Positions 26,908 to 35,789 of a stretch of 54,032 nucleotides of DNA are shown here, in pieces. The DNA lies in assembly GCF_009873495.1 (NCBI RefSeq), contig NZ_CP046710.1, forward strand, positions 1 to 54,032, written 5' to 3'. The translations under genes were made by a program, and so were the position numbers. A model generated the notes under the pieces. It was not told the DNA's origin and made no database searches. It saw only the letters and a program-made list of their open reading frames with translations. This DNA is from Nostoc sp. ATCC 53789. Lineage in GTDB: Bacteria; Cyanobacteriota; Cyanobacteriia; Cyanobacteriales; Nostocaceae. The stretch's first letter is position 1, and each line of letters begins with the position of its first letter.

Positions 26908-27873
26908 CTAGAGAGATATACCTTTATTTTGTCTAAGTTCTTGTTGCTGTTCTGATTCTATTATTAGTTGCAATACACGCTCTGCTTTTTGCCAAAGCTG
27001 AATATCTTCTAGTTCTACTTCACCGACATGAATGGGTGAATACTCAAGCTCACCCGACTGGTTTCGGTTGACTACCACCCGAAAAATCTCACCTCGTTCA
27101 TCATGGGTAAATACCAATTCTTTACCCTGTTTCTCCAGAGTGGCACGTTTGAATCTAAGGCTATTCTCACCACTTTCTCTTAATTGCCAGTTGATTAACT
27201 CAACAGCAATAGGCACTGCTACGGCTAAGAATTCCTCTTCTTGACGCTGCTTTTCATCGAATGACTGTTCTGGTTCTGACTTTTGAGTTGCCAGTTGGTT
27301 GCTAGCAATAAGTACCAATTCTCTAGCTTCATCTTGTGTCCATCCGGCTGGACTAGCAAAGATAATTTCTTCAACATCTTGGATTGGCTTATCATCTAAT
27401 AGCGCCCGTATAGCAATTTCTTTATCTCGGTCAGTCACTAATAAGTTTTCCAAGTCGGCGCTGTAATACTTATATAACTCGGCTGTTTGATTCGGGGTTA
27501 GTTTTGGTTTATCTGCGGCTAGAGTTTGAGCTTTGTTAAGAGCAACTGCATCCACTGGTTTTTGTGATCTATGGAGTTGCTCCAAATAAACAATCGCTGC
27601 TTCCAGGTCATCGAATATGGTTCTTCCGGCTGATAGCTGCTGCTGATTTTGAGAAAGTTGTTGTGTTAGTTTTAATACTGTTTCAGTTAAGGCTGACTCG
27701 ACACTTGATTGCTCAATATAATCAGAAATTGATAAGATAGCTTTCTTCTCTGTATGGGATTGTAACTCTTGAGTAATCGCCGATGATAGCTCGTCGAATG
27801 CGGTTCTACCTGCTTCGCTCTGCTGCCGATATTGAGAGAGTTGTTCTGCTAATTGTGGCAACGTTTCAATCAA
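26908..27873 (-). CDS. C-terminal part of the relaxase (coiled-coil repeats), frame-separated
   Basis: 321 residues from the first ATG, but the open frame extends upstream to about 28000 without a stop, and its translation (AIAETKHQLNQAKSDAGQRA) continues the relaxase reading. The protein holds three similar units of about 55 residues built on Q-x-A/S-GRTxFDxL and SDYIEQSxVExAL, probably long helices. The C-terminal 80 residues are beta-rich (LVFTHDERGEIFRVVVNRN). It is probably not an independent gene but the tail of the mobilisation protein, reached by a frameshift at a run of seven A. Confidence 0.6.
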   Translation of the reverse strand: MIETLPQLAEQLSQYRQQSEAGRTAFDELSSAITQELQSHTEKKAILSISDYIEQSSVESALTETVLKLTQQLSQNQQQLSAGRTIFDDLEAAIVYLEQLHRSQKPVDAVALNKAQTLAADKPKLTPNQTAELYKYYSADLENLLVTDRDKEIAIRALLDDKPIQDVEEIIFASPAGWTQDEARELVLIASNQLATQKSEPEQSFDEKQRQEEEFLAVAVPIAVELINWQLRESGENSLRFKRATLEKQGKELVFTHDERGEIFRVVVNRNQSGELEYSPIHVGEVELEDIQLWQKAERVLQLIIESEQQQELRQNKGISL

Positions 27874-27976
27874 GGCATCATCAACTGCTGACTGTTCAAT
27901 AAAGTCAGAGATTGTATTTATTAGTTCTGAAATGGCTCGTTGCCCTGCATCTGATTTAGCTTGGTTTAGCTGGTGT

Positions 27977-28999
27977 TTAGTTTCGGCTATAGCTTGAGCT
28001 TTTTTTCGGGAAGATGGTTGATATTATTTGTTGATTAACTTGGTTATTATCTACAGATTCTAAGAAATTATTTAAGTGGTTAATTTCGCTATCATCACGT
28101 TTAGGGTCGTAGTTTATCCCCAATTCAGACTGGAGCTTTGTAAAGGAACACTTATATTTATTGAGATTACCTCCCTGTTTCCAGAGCAGGCGAGGGCTAC
28201 CATCTTCATTAAATGAGCCAATATCAATACCAAACTTGATACCCCTTACCCCACCGTGACCGTAATAACTGACGATAGATTTAACTTGATGCTCTCTCCA
28301 TAAGCGCTCAATTAGCTGGGGCATTGTGGGTTTATCTGCTGCCACTTGCTCAATCGCTCGGCGCATTATTTCTTCGCCTGGAAGTCCATCGCGTTCGACC
28401 CGTTCAAGCTGATTACGAGTCATAGCTTTCTGTTTACTTTCCCAACTGCTTTGTACTGGGGTTAGCTGAAATTCTCGCTCTAGTAGTCGAGCGGAGTGTT
28501 CCGAATGGGCGTAATTATTCCAAGTACGTATGGATTTACCATCTAGGTTATTAACTCTAGATGCAACGATATGGGTGTGGTCGTGTTCTTTATCAGAGTG
28601 CCGCGCTATGAAGAAGTCATAGGCTGGTAGTTCTGTCTCAATAAATTCATCAACTAGCTGTTTGAGTTTGGTGTTAGCTATCCTTTTATCTGGTTGTTTG
28701 ACTTGGGATTCATCACCTTGAAGCCGCGACAGTACAATGACAGATGCCAAGTGACGTTGAGACAGATTAGCTAATTTGTCATCATTTAGCGTTCTATCAC
28801 TTTTCGGTACACTAAGCATTAAGTGGTAGCATGGGTCTTTTAGCTGCGGGTTAAGATGGGCTGATAAGGTAAACTGCTCTACAAGTTCATTGGTACTTTG
28901 ACCGTACATATTCCCGCCAATGATTTTGGCTTTCTCTTTCTCAAGCACATATTTCGTAGTGCCACGAAATGATTTGTTAGCCTTGACTTTGGTAATCAT
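27977..28999 (-). CDS. Relaxase (MobA/VirD2-type), plasmid mobilisation
   Basis: 340 residues. It nicks one strand at oriT and leads it into the recipient. The family marks are visible: an early tyrosine (Y17 in FRGTTKYVLE) as candidate nucleophile, CYHLMLSVPKSDR (H59), and the metal-binding histidines in HSDKEHDHTHIVASRVN (H139, H141, H143). The N-terminal relaxase domain covers the first 220 residues. Translation ends at KKSSSYSRN just after a run of seven A (28000-28006), and the next frame continues with a long helical domain. The start overlaps the mobC end by 23 bases. Confidence 0.88.
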   Translation of the reverse strand: MITKVKANKSFRGTTKYVLEKEKAKIIGGNMYGQSTNELVEQFTLSAHLNPQLKDPCYHLMLSVPKSDRTLNDDKLANLSQRHLASVIVLSRLQGDESQVKQPDKRIANTKLKQLVDEFIETELPAYDFFIARHSDKEHDHTHIVASRVNNLDGKSIRTWNNYAHSEHSARLLEREFQLTPVQSSWESKQKAMTRNQLERVERDGLPGEEIMRRAIEQVAADKPTMPQLIERLWREHQVKSIVSYYGHGGVRGIKFGIDIGSFNEDGSPRLLWKQGGNLNKYKCSFTKLQSELGINYDPKRDDSEINHLNNFLESVDNNQVNQQIISTIFPKKSSSYSRN

Positions 29000-29429
29000 T
29001 GCGCTGTCCCTCTACCGTAGGTTGAGTGAGTGATTGGCGAGTATGCTCTAAAAGTGTTGTCAGTTCTTCAAGAGTTTTCAGATATGATTTGACCTCGTTA
29101 GTCAACGGTTGGCTACCAATTTTCACAGCTTCGTTGATAGCCCTAGTCTGCTGATTCAGGTTATTACCAATCTTCTTTAACTCGTAGATAGCCTGTCGGT
29201 TCACTTCGGGTATGACTAACTTAGGATGTGGTAAAGGGTAGTCAAATAATCTCGCTCTAATATAGTCGCTTTGCACCACTCCACTGCACCGTTGTTCTAG
29301 TCTAGCTTTCTCGGCATAGCTAGCCCTAAACGTGATGGTTACTTCTCGTTTCTCATCTGGTGCTACTGACCGATTGGTTAATGTGTCAGCTAGTTGATTA
29401 CTAAGATTGGTACGGGGGTCTGGCTGCAT
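28977..29429 (-). CDS. mobC: MobC-type relaxosome accessory protein
   Basis: 150 residues. The N-terminal half (KREVTITFRASYAEKARLEQ) is a strand-helix DNA-binding element like ribbon-helix-helix proteins, followed by YELKKIGNNLNQQTRAINEA, the MobC signature, and a C-terminal helix. MobC opens oriT and helps the relaxase. Its end overlaps the relaxase start, so both are translated together. oriT should lie upstream of 29429, where the IS110 element now begins shortly after. Confidence 0.82.
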   Translation of the reverse strand: MQPDPRTNLSNQLADTLTNRSVAPDEKREVTITFRASYAEKARLEQRCSGVVQSDYIRARLFDYPLPHPKLVIPEVNRQAIYELKKIGNNLNQQTRAINEAVKIGSQPLTNEVKSYLKTLEELTTLLEHTRQSLTQPTVEGQRNDYQSQG

Positions 29430-29673
29430 AACTAGTTAGGAGTTCATTTACCTTGTATCTTAGAAATAGTAGTAGACCGTCCCAACCTTGGTCATAATAG
29501 ACCGCTTCGTAGCATGGGTCACTACAACAATCTCTTTGACAGAACTCGAACAGTCGCCGGGGTCAAAGCTTTAAACGCTGATATTTAAAGTATACAGTCC
29601 GTATCGGGCAAGGATGAGTTAAATCAAGGGGATGAATTCAAAACAGGGTACAGAAATTAGTTGAGAGTGAAAT
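29430..29673. other. Spacer between mobC and the IS110 transposase; possible oriT or bridge-RNA region
   Basis: 244 bases without an open frame. GTAGACCG and ATAGACCG form a short direct repeat (about 29471 and 29498). In IS110-group elements the non-coding end before the transposase encodes a bridge RNA that selects target and donor. Part of this spacer must also be the promoter region of mobC. I cannot place the element boundary. Confidence 0.35.
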
Positions 29674-30636
29674 ATGGAAAATATTTCTCAATGGGTAGGC
29701 ATTGATGTGAGTAAAGCAACTCTCGATGTTTATATCCGTCCAATGGGTAAAGCATTGAAAGTTGCTAATACAGAAGTAGAAATATCTCATCTAGTAGAAC
29801 AACTCAAATCATTTGATTTAAATCTGATTGTGTTAGAAGCAACAGGAGGATTAGAAACAGAACTTATTATCCAATTGCAGGCAGCACTTTTACCAGTAGC
29901 ATTAATTAATCCACGCCTTGGAAGAGATTTTGCGAAAGCCACAGGTCGGTTGGCAAAAACTGATGCTATTGATGCACAAATTTTGGCACACTTTGGGGAA
30001 GCAATGAAACCCCAGGTGTTAGCAATTGAATCTGAAACAGCGCGTCAACTGGGCGAATTAATTAGTCGCAGAAGACAGTTAGTCGAGATGCAGACTGCTG
30101 AGAAAAATCGTCGGGCGCGTGCCCGTGGTAAAGCATTAGCAGATATTGAGGCTCATATTGAATATCTTGAAGAGCGTCTCAAACAGCTCAATCAACAAAT
30201 TCAGGAATTGACGCAAAATAATCAACAATGGATTGATAAAGTCAATTTACTCAAAACTACTCCTGGTATTGGTCAAGTTATTTCTACTACCCTCGTTTCT
30301 GACTTACCAGAACTCGGTCAATTAACTGCCAAACAAATCTCTCGTTTAGTTGGTGTTGCACCGATCAATCATGATAGTGGTCAACACAAAGGTAAGCGGA
30401 TGATTAATGGTGGTCGTGCCCATGTTCGAGCGACTCTTTATATGGGTGCTGTGGTTGCTATGCGTCATAATCCCGTTATCAAAGCCTTTTATCAGCGCCT
30501 TGTCGAACGTGGTAAATCCAAAAAATTGGCCCTAACTGCTTGCGTTCATAAGATGTTAGTCATTTTAAATGCAATGGTTCGAGATAATTTGCCTTGGTGT
30601 CTAACTGACAACTTTAAACCAATTGTCAATGTTTAA
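29674..30636 (+). CDS. IS110-family transposase
   Basis: 320 residues, the normal length. The RuvC-like N-terminal domain has the DEDD set: D11 (GIDVSKATLDVY), E55 (LEATGGLE), D97 and D100 (TDAIDAQ). A coiled-coil linker (about 145-185) precedes the Transposase_20 domain (LLKTTPGIGQVISTTL, then GVAPINHDSGQHKGKR with the candidate nucleophile serine). IS110 enzymes work with an RNA encoded in the element's non-coding end and leave no long inverted repeats. All catalytic residues are present, so it may be active. It splits the mobilisation region. Confidence 0.92.
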   Translation: MENISQWVGIDVSKATLDVYIRPMGKALKVANTEVEISHLVEQLKSFDLNLIVLEATGGLETELIIQLQAALLPVALINPRLGRDFAKATGRLAKTDAIDAQILAHFGEAMKPQVLAIESETARQLGELISRRRQLVEMQTAEKNRRARARGKALADIEAHIEYLEERLKQLNQQIQELTQNNQQWIDKVNLLKTTPGIGQVISTTLVSDLPELGQLTAKQISRLVGVAPINHDSGQHKGKRMINGGRAHVRATLYMGAVVAMRHNPVIKAFYQRLVERGKSKKLALTACVHKMLVILNAMVRDNLPWCLTDNFKPIVNV

Positions 30637-30761
30637 TCACAAGTCAACCTTTTTATACTTTGCTTGATGCCCAGAGCCAGCAATGTACGGCATCCGCATT
30701 GATGCTCCCCTATAACTGGGGTAAATTTTTCATGCTGTTTTTGCCTACACGAGAAATCCAG

Positions 30762-30886
30762 CAACCGAGGAAGATTCGGCGGCGAAGCGGAGTGTCTGGT
30801 GCGGGCTTTGACTATCTAGACTACAAGCCATAAGTCTTCTAGCCCGTACCAGACACCGCCGAATCTAGCGCAGCGTTCCTCTGTTG
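30762..30886. repeat. Long stem-loop after the IS110 transposase
   Basis: Three pairing blocks nest in order: CAACCGAGGAA with TTCCTCTGTTG (one mismatch), GATTCGGCGG with CCGCCGAATC, and GTGTCTGGTGCGGGCT with AGCCCGTACCAGACAC. Bulges differ on the two sides. The whole forms one hairpin of about 125 bases, unlike a simple terminator. Confidence 0.65.
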
Positions 30887-30963
30887 CGTCAATGCTCCAA
30901 CCCACGTTTTTTTGTTAACGATCGCTTGACTTTTAAGACAGTCGCTACTTATTCATTTTTTCA

Positions 30964-31024
30964 CCGGGTTATTCGCTGTAGCTGCTACGGCGCTTTGCGC
31001 CGAGCAGGTAGGCGAATAACCCGG
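30964..31024. repeat. Hairpin with nested inner stems
   Basis: CCGGGTTATTCGC (30964-30976) pairs with GCGAATAACCCGG (31012-31024). Inside, CTGC...GCAG and GGCGC-TTT-GCGCC form further stems. It lies between the IS110 gene and the mobilisation operon and may be a repeat of the host genome or a structured RNA. Confidence 0.65.
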
Positions 31025-31092
31025 AACCTCTTGTTGACTCATCTACCCCTTTAATAGACCTGTTAAAAGGGGGTTTGGGGGACACCCCCAAC

Positions 31093-31155
31093 AAGCAACC
31101 ACGCCGCTTTACCCGGAGGGTAAAGTAGCACGTAGTGCGTTACGGCGTATTGCTT
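31093..31155. repeat. Cloverleaf-like repeat
   Basis: Outer arms AAGCAA-ACGCCG (31093-31106) and CGGCGT-TTGCTT (31143-31155) enclose two hairpins, CTTTACCC-GGAG-GGTAAAG and GCACGTAGTGC. A further GGGGG/CCCCC hairpin stands just before it at 31076-31090. Its position between mobC and the divergent mobilisation operon makes it one candidate for oriT. Confidence 0.55.
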
Positions 31156-31465
31156 GCCTACCCCTCACGACGGGCTAGGGTAAACCAGAACCAGGGGGCA
31201 CAACCGGAGACTGGGGGAGTAAGAGACTTTGGCTCACCACAATTGACTCTGTGCAATTTCCTCGGTGTAACCGAGGGCAGGGTCTGTTTAACAATGCTGC
31301 CAACACCCTTTGATGTCAGAGTGCTGATTCATGGATAACTGCTTTTTTAAACTAGTCTACCTCACGAGGATACAAACCCTTTTTTGTTGATATTCGTCAC
31401 ATCACGACAAGAAACTTAAACTTTTTCTGACCACGACTTTTTTACAATGGAGTAATTTCTTACTA

Positions 31466-31969
31466 ATGCTGAATATGTCGCGCAAACCGAAAGCTGTCCC
31501 TTTATCAAAAATAGAAGATATTCAAACCAGTCTCAAACAAAAAGCGGCGACTCCTAAAACTATCAGCCTGTCAGATTTAGTTCTCAGTTTGGCTAAACCT
31601 ATTCAAGATATGTTAGACGCTGGCTACTCTTATGAAGATGTTTCTGATGTCTTTAAAGGTCATGGGGTAGAACTAGCGGCCAGTGGTCTGAAGAGTTTTC
31701 ATAAAAAAGCAACAACTTTAACGGAGAATAGTTCGAGTAATTCATCATCAGATAAAGCGGTTGAGGAATCAGTTAATTCTGACTCCGAGCCAGAATTAAC
31801 TGATTCCTCAACCTCAAATAATGACTCGGTTTTACCAGTAGAGCCAGATAGTTCACCAATTGATAGCAGTGAACCATCCGGCTCATCATCAACTAAAACT
31901 AGTAAACGAAATAAAACAACACCTAAGACTTCTGCCCAATTTAACATCACTGATAGGAGTGAAATATGA
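31466..31969 (+). CDS. Small Ser-rich protein, first gene of a ParA-like operon
   Basis: 167 residues; the start may be the ATG at 31466 or 31475 (MSRKPKAVPLSK). The first 75 residues look folded and helical (LSDLVLSLAKPIQDML, then YSYEDVSDVFKGHGVEL), resembling the small proteins before VirC1/ParA-like ATPases on mobilisable plasmids. The last 80 residues are a disordered Ser/Asp/Thr-rich tail that includes a short nucleotide-level inverted repeat (GAATCAGTTAATTCTG facing CAGAATTAACTGATTC). Its stop overlaps the next ATG by 4 bases. Confidence 0.6.
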   Translation: MLNMSRKPKAVPLSKIEDIQTSLKQKAATPKTISLSDLVLSLAKPIQDMLDAGYSYEDVSDVFKGHGVELAASGLKSFHKKATTLTENSSSNSSSDKAVEESVNSDSEPELTDSSTSNNDSVLPVEPDSSPIDSSEPSGSSSTKTSKRNKTTPKTSAQFNITDRSEI

Positions 31970-32787
31970 AACGCATCGTGATGATACTGGGGGGCAAGGG
32001 CGGTACAGGTAAGACTGCCTTTACTCGCTTGCTACTGGATGTAATGCACAATAAAGGAATTAATTATTTAGCTTATGACGCAGATACAGAGAATCCAGAG
32101 TTGTATGAATACTATCAAAACTTTGGTCATGGGGTAAGGCTGTTGAATTTCCTGGAGGTAGCAGAGGCGAAACGCTTCTTTACGGAAATTAAAGCGGAAT
32201 CACCGGACTCAATAATAGTAGATATGCCGGGGGCATCAAGCAATAAAACCAGGGAGATTATTAGTAAATTTGGGCTATTCAAGATTGCAGGAGATTTGGG
32301 TTATCGGGTAACGCTGGTGACTGTGCTTAACCTTGGGTACTCGGTAATAACCAGCTTAAAAACTATGGCGGAATTCTGTAGTGATAAAGCTGATTATGTG
32401 GTGGTAAAAAATCTCTGTTGGGATAAAGGTTCAGGTTTTCAGCGCTGGGAGAATAGTAAAACGTCGGCAGCTATAGCAGAACTTAAAGGTATAGAAATAG
32501 AAATGCCAGAGCTAGACTACTCAACCTTTGACACGTTGACAGAAAAAGGTCTGCCTTACTCGGCTGCGACTGAAGAGAACGGATTTCCCTTTGGAGATTA
32601 CCTGCTAGTGAGTGGATTTTTAGATCAGGCGAAACCAGAGCTTGAAAAAGCTGGGGCTTATTTGGGGTTGCAGCAACCTCTTGCTCTGGTTGCTCCTGAG
32701 TCGAACACCTCAACTTCAAAACAGCCAAAAGTTACTGCGTCTACTTCTCGTCGGGGTCAAAATAAAACTAATGAGCAACAACAATAA
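31966..32787 (+). CDS. ParA/MinD-like ATPase of the mobilisation region
   Basis: 273 residues with GGAG before the ATG. GGKGGTGKTAFTR (about 9-21) is a deviant Walker A with the signature lysine; YDADTENPE and SIIVDMPGASS match switch and Walker B. It lacks the usual two-glycine PQ of partition ParA and belongs with VirC1/conjugation-associated ATPases, which bring DNA and relaxosome to the coupling protein; that assignment rests on context. It overlaps the genes on both sides, so three proteins are made together. Confidence 0.75.
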   Translation: MKRIVMILGGKGGTGKTAFTRLLLDVMHNKGINYLAYDADTENPELYEYYQNFGHGVRLLNFLEVAEAKRFFTEIKAESPDSIIVDMPGASSNKTREIISKFGLFKIAGDLGYRVTLVTVLNLGYSVITSLKTMAEFCSDKADYVVVKNLCWDKGSGFQRWENSKTSAAIAELKGIEIEMPELDYSTFDTLTEKGLPYSAATEENGFPFGDYLLVSGFLDQAKPELEKAGAYLGLQQPLALVAPESNTSTSKQPKVTASTSRRGQNKTNEQQQ

Positions 32788-33514
32788 TGGCAACGGCAAT
32801 CACAGCAATCCTTACTCTGAAACTGCCAATTCAACAGAGAGCAGTGAACAGGGTGAGATCAAGACGGCACTAGGCAGATTATATAGAGAGTTTGAAAGTT
32901 TTAAGCAGTCACAGAAAACTGAACGCGAAAGGGATAGGGCAGAGTTACAAGCATGGGCGCAAACGAATTTAATTCAGAATCAACTCCTCAGCAAAGCGAT
33001 GGTGACAATCGAGATGCTGACGGGGGAATTGAAGAATCAGAATCTCTCCTCTCACGAGTACGAGCAGAGCAACGAGAATTTGAGGCAAGAATTAACTCCC
33101 TTGATGACGCAGTTAAAGAATATGCCCAAGTCAACAGCAACATTAGAGAACTTAGAGTTCAAAGGGCTAAAGACCGAAGTATTGCAGTTGAAGGAGAACT
33201 GGGGCAAGTTGTTGATTCACACGCAGAACTTAACTACAGCGATTCAGGATTTGAAGAACAGCCCTCCCCCCAAACCCATCACCATAGAGAAAGAGGTTTA
33301 TCGCTCTGAACCCATAAGTAAATATGGGACGATGGGGTTGTTTAGTGCATTATTTACTTTGTTGATTTTCCTTGGGTTCAATCAATTTATTCCGGTAAAT
33401 ATCTCGAACGATATCGACATCTATTTAAGAGCAATTTTGCAGCGTACAGATTATAGTAATGCCAAGCTACAACGGGTAGAAAAGCGTTTGGGGACTGACC
33501 GAAATCGAAGATGA
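32771..33514 (+). CDS. Coiled-coil protein with C-terminal membrane segment
   Basis: About 247 residues from the ATG at 32771, which overlaps the ParA-like gene by 17 bases; an upstream in-frame start at 32642 would add residues that mirror the ParA coding frame and is unlikely. An Asn/Ser-rich start leads to coiled coil (FKQSQKTERERDRAELQAW, then QNLTTAIQDLKNS), then one hydrophobic helix (MGLFSALFTLLIFLGFNQF, about 195-215) and a short tail. Such anchors link DNA-bound ATPases to the membrane. It has no recognisable family; a role in transfer is inferred from its operon. Confidence 0.6.
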   Translation: MSNNNNGNGNHSNPYSETANSTESSEQGEIKTALGRLYREFESFKQSQKTERERDRAELQAWAQTNLIQNQLLSKAMVTIEMLTGELKNQNLSSHEYEQSNENLRQELTPLMTQLKNMPKSTATLENLEFKGLKTEVLQLKENWGKLLIHTQNLTTAIQDLKNSPPPKPITIEKEVYRSEPISKYGTMGLFSALFTLLIFLGFNQFIPVNISNDIDIYLRAILQRTDYSNAKLQRVEKRLGTDRNRR

Positions 33515-33577
33515 AGGGCAAGATATAGCGATTGGGGCAAAGGCTTAACGTAATATTTGCCCCAATAATAGAAATAA

Positions 33578-33784
33578 TCAGAGGTAAGAATCCACGAGTT
33601 TACCTTGAGTTGACCACTTCTCATCTAGAAGGCGACAAGCGACATAGACAACTTGTTGAGGGTTGCGTTTGTGCCTTCCATTCATGTTCCAAGAACGGAC
33701 AGTATAATCACTTTGATAACCTAAAACAAGTGCAAGCTCGTCGTAGGTTAACTGCCACTTTTTCTTAAACTCAATTGGGTGCAT
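33578..33784 (-). CDS. Small helix-turn-helix protein
   Basis: 68 residues. KKKWQLTYDELALVLGYQSDY then TVRSWNMNG is a compact helix-turn-helix like those of Cro/XRE-type or phage regulators, followed by a C-terminal helix. It is the last gene of the minus-strand transfer-like operon and may regulate it. It is short but its fold is regular, and no overlapping frame looks better. Confidence 0.6.
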   Translation of the reverse strand: MHPIEFKKKWQLTYDELALVLGYQSDYTVRSWNMNGRHKRNPQQVVYVACRLLDEKWSTQGKLVDSYL

Positions 33785-33878
33785 AAATTTAGATCCATTA
33801 CTAGGATTTCAGGGTTTTGATGTCTTGATGTTTTTGAACTAAGTGCTTTCCGAACGGCTTTTTGAGATTGCAGTAAGA

Positions 33879-35789
33879 TTAAAAAGCAGTAAACCCTAAC
33901 TTCTCGCTACCCTTCAATTGCTTGGATTCTATAAGTTGTGCAATGGCACTCCTTAAATAGCGAACACTAGGTTTTTCTTCGCCCCACTTTCGGCTATTTC
34001 TAATCGCAGCAAAGCTGACTGGTGTTGTAACGGCTGAAGTGACAATGTTTAAAATCTGCTCCTTATCAGCCTCAGAAATACTGACGAATTCTACCTCTGC
34101 AATTTCAAGCTCTTGGGTAGGCTTTGAGAAAATAGACTCAAGCTGATTAACTGCGTCTGATGGTGCAATTTTCTCCCCTCTGGGCATAACTGCTGGCTGG
34201 TGATGCTGCACCAGTTCCGGGAAAAATTTGAGTAATGTTCTAGCTGGATCTGGTTGACCATTTCCAGGGTGTAACTCTATCTTTAGCCAGTCTGGAATCA
34301 TGCCGAGATTGCCACCGTTAACAGGTTCGGCAAAGTTATTAGGGTTGGCTTTGAAATATTCGCCACTGGCTACATTAATCTTTCGCAATCCGCCAGCGCT
34401 GACAGACTGAGCTACACAACCAATGAAGTTAACCGATTGCTTAAAGGTGTCTGCTAGTCCTGCTGTCGCCTTGCCAACCACAGAAGTTAAGTTGGAGCCA
34501 TGCAACACAATGATTAATGTACCGCCACACTTGGCGAAGCGAGAAAGTAAATATTGGATAGCCCAAGTGCGATCGCTCTCATCAAGTAGGGACAGCAACC
34601 GCATCGCCTCATCAATGACTAACAGTAAGTTTTTGTGGGAGTAAGGTTCACTTGCATCTAAGCCTTTAAGAAATTTAAGCAAGTCACGGGCAACTAGTTT
34701 ATCTGAGCCGTCTGCATCTTTTTCAGGGTATTTAAGAGCAGAAATCAGATTGCAACTAAAGGGGTAAACATCCACACCGGCTGTAAAGTATTGGGTGTTT
34801 AATCCCGAATCTAAAGCTAGAGATAATATTGCCAAGATTGCTGCTAAGGTTCCCTTACCACCTCGCTGAGTGCCAGCGATCGCTATCACCTGGGAACTCA
34901 TCATGTCTTCTATTTGAAAACCACTTTTCGTTAAAGCTGCGATGAGTGCGTTTGCTCTATTCGCCAGAGGGAGATGAGTTATAGTCTCTGGTGAAAGCCC
35001 ATTAGCTGATGACTGTAACTCCTCCGGTTTAGAAAGTTCCGAAGTTTGGCGAGTGTCCCGAATATCTATCTGTGGTGATTGAAATTGCTTAATATCTACA
35101 GTCGGTGGTAACTGGGTTTGAGCTTGTGCGATAGCACTTATCTCCGACAGATTCACCCGGCTGTCAATCGTCACATCCTGTAAATGGAGAGCCATACTTT
35201 GATAAGTCGGTAGCTGACGACCCTTAAGCTTGCCAAACCAGCCAAACATCCAGCGATAAGCATAAAAACGTTTTCCTGGTTCAACTTGGGTTAAATACTG
35301 CCCAATATTTTCAAACTCAGCATGAAGAAAGGCGTACTCTTCTGCTGATTGTCGCTCTAGAAATTTAACGGTATTAGCAAGATGATCCGCTTGATAATTG
35401 CTTCGATTATCATAGTCACCAGCACGAGCTAGAGCGTCTATAAAGTTGCCACGTACAAAGGGTAAGGGGGCAATCTCTTTGGTTCTATTGGAATGTTCCA
35501 CTACAAACCATAACCAAGCTGCACCGCCAATTAAACCACCAACCAGTGCCATTGGATTGACAGCATAACAAACCGCTCCGATCCCAGAAGCCAGCAAGCC
35601 AAGTACACGGGTCATGTCTGCTTCGTTCTCAGAAACTCTGGCCATTTCAAACAATTGCTCTTTTCTCTCTTGCAGCCATTGGGCGATATTTCCGGCTTCC
35701 AAGTGAGACAAGCTAGGATATGATTCGCGCAAATGTTCAGTTTCTTTAGTTGTAATTTTTGGGATATTGTTACTTGTTGCGGCTCGCAA
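33879..35789 (-). CDS. Membrane-anchored P-loop ATPase (coupling-protein-like), start altered by transposon
   Basis: 636 residues. Two hydrophobic stretches (about 63-98) anchor it; the C-terminal domain has IAGTQRGGKGTLAAI (Walker A, about 300) and LLLVIDEAMRLLSLL (Walker B, about 390), then GTLIIVLHGS. The plan resembles VirD4/TraD coupling proteins or FtsK-like pumps, which pass DNA to the transfer channel, but the sequence match is loose. The first codons of the original gene are replaced by the inverted end of the 35775-40030 transposon; a TTG inside that end at 35789 keeps the frame open. Whether it is translated is uncertain. Confidence 0.65.
   Translation of the reverse strand: MRAATSNNIPKITTKETEHLRESYPSLSHLEAGNIAQWLQERKEQLFEMARVSENEADMTRVLGLLASGIGAVCYAVNPMALVGGLIGGAAWLWFVVEHSNRTKEIAPLPFVRGNFIDALARAGDYDNRSNYQADHLANTVKFLERQSAEEYAFLHAEFENIGQYLTQVEPGKRFYAYRWMFGWFGKLKGRQLPTYQSMALHLQDVTIDSRVNLSEISAIAQAQTQLPPTVDIKQFQSPQIDIRDTRQTSELSKPEELQSSANGLSPETITHLPLANRANALIAALTKSGFQIEDMMSSQVIAIAGTQRGGKGTLAAILAILSLALDSGLNTQYFTAGVDVYPFSCNLISALKYPEKDADGSDKLVARDLLKFLKGLDASEPYSHKNLLLVIDEAMRLLSLLDESDRTWAIQYLLSRFAKCGGTLIIVLHGSNLTSVVGKATAGLADTFKQSVNFIGCVAQSVSAGGLRKINVASGEYFKANPNNFAEPVNGGNLGMIPDWLKIELHPGNGQPDPARTLLKFFPELVQHHQPAVMPRGEKIAPSDAVNQLESIFSKPTQELEIAEVEFVSISEADKEQILNIVTSAVTTPVSFAAIRNSRKWGEEKPSVRYLRSAIAQLIESKQLKGSEKLGFTAF

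Larger units (their letters stand above)
30637..31465. other. Structured non-coding region between IS110 and the mobilisation operon
   Basis: 830 bases. No frame looks coding; the sequence is dominated by the three palindromic elements listed separately and by G/C-rich tracts. The IS110 right boundary lies somewhere in its first part. The promoter of the plus-strand operon should be near its end, where the sequence turns AT-rich. Confidence 0.4.

Noticed and set aside
29531..29570. tRNA-like segment before the IS110 gene
   Set aside because: A stretch looks like a T-arm in reverse, but no acceptor stem or anticodon arm can be formed around it.
32953..33309. 118-codon acidic frame inside the coiled-coil gene
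   Set aside because: It lies fully within the gene at 32771-33514, which has coupled translation, a coiled coil and a membrane helix. The second frame shows no independent start signal and mirrors the composition of the first.
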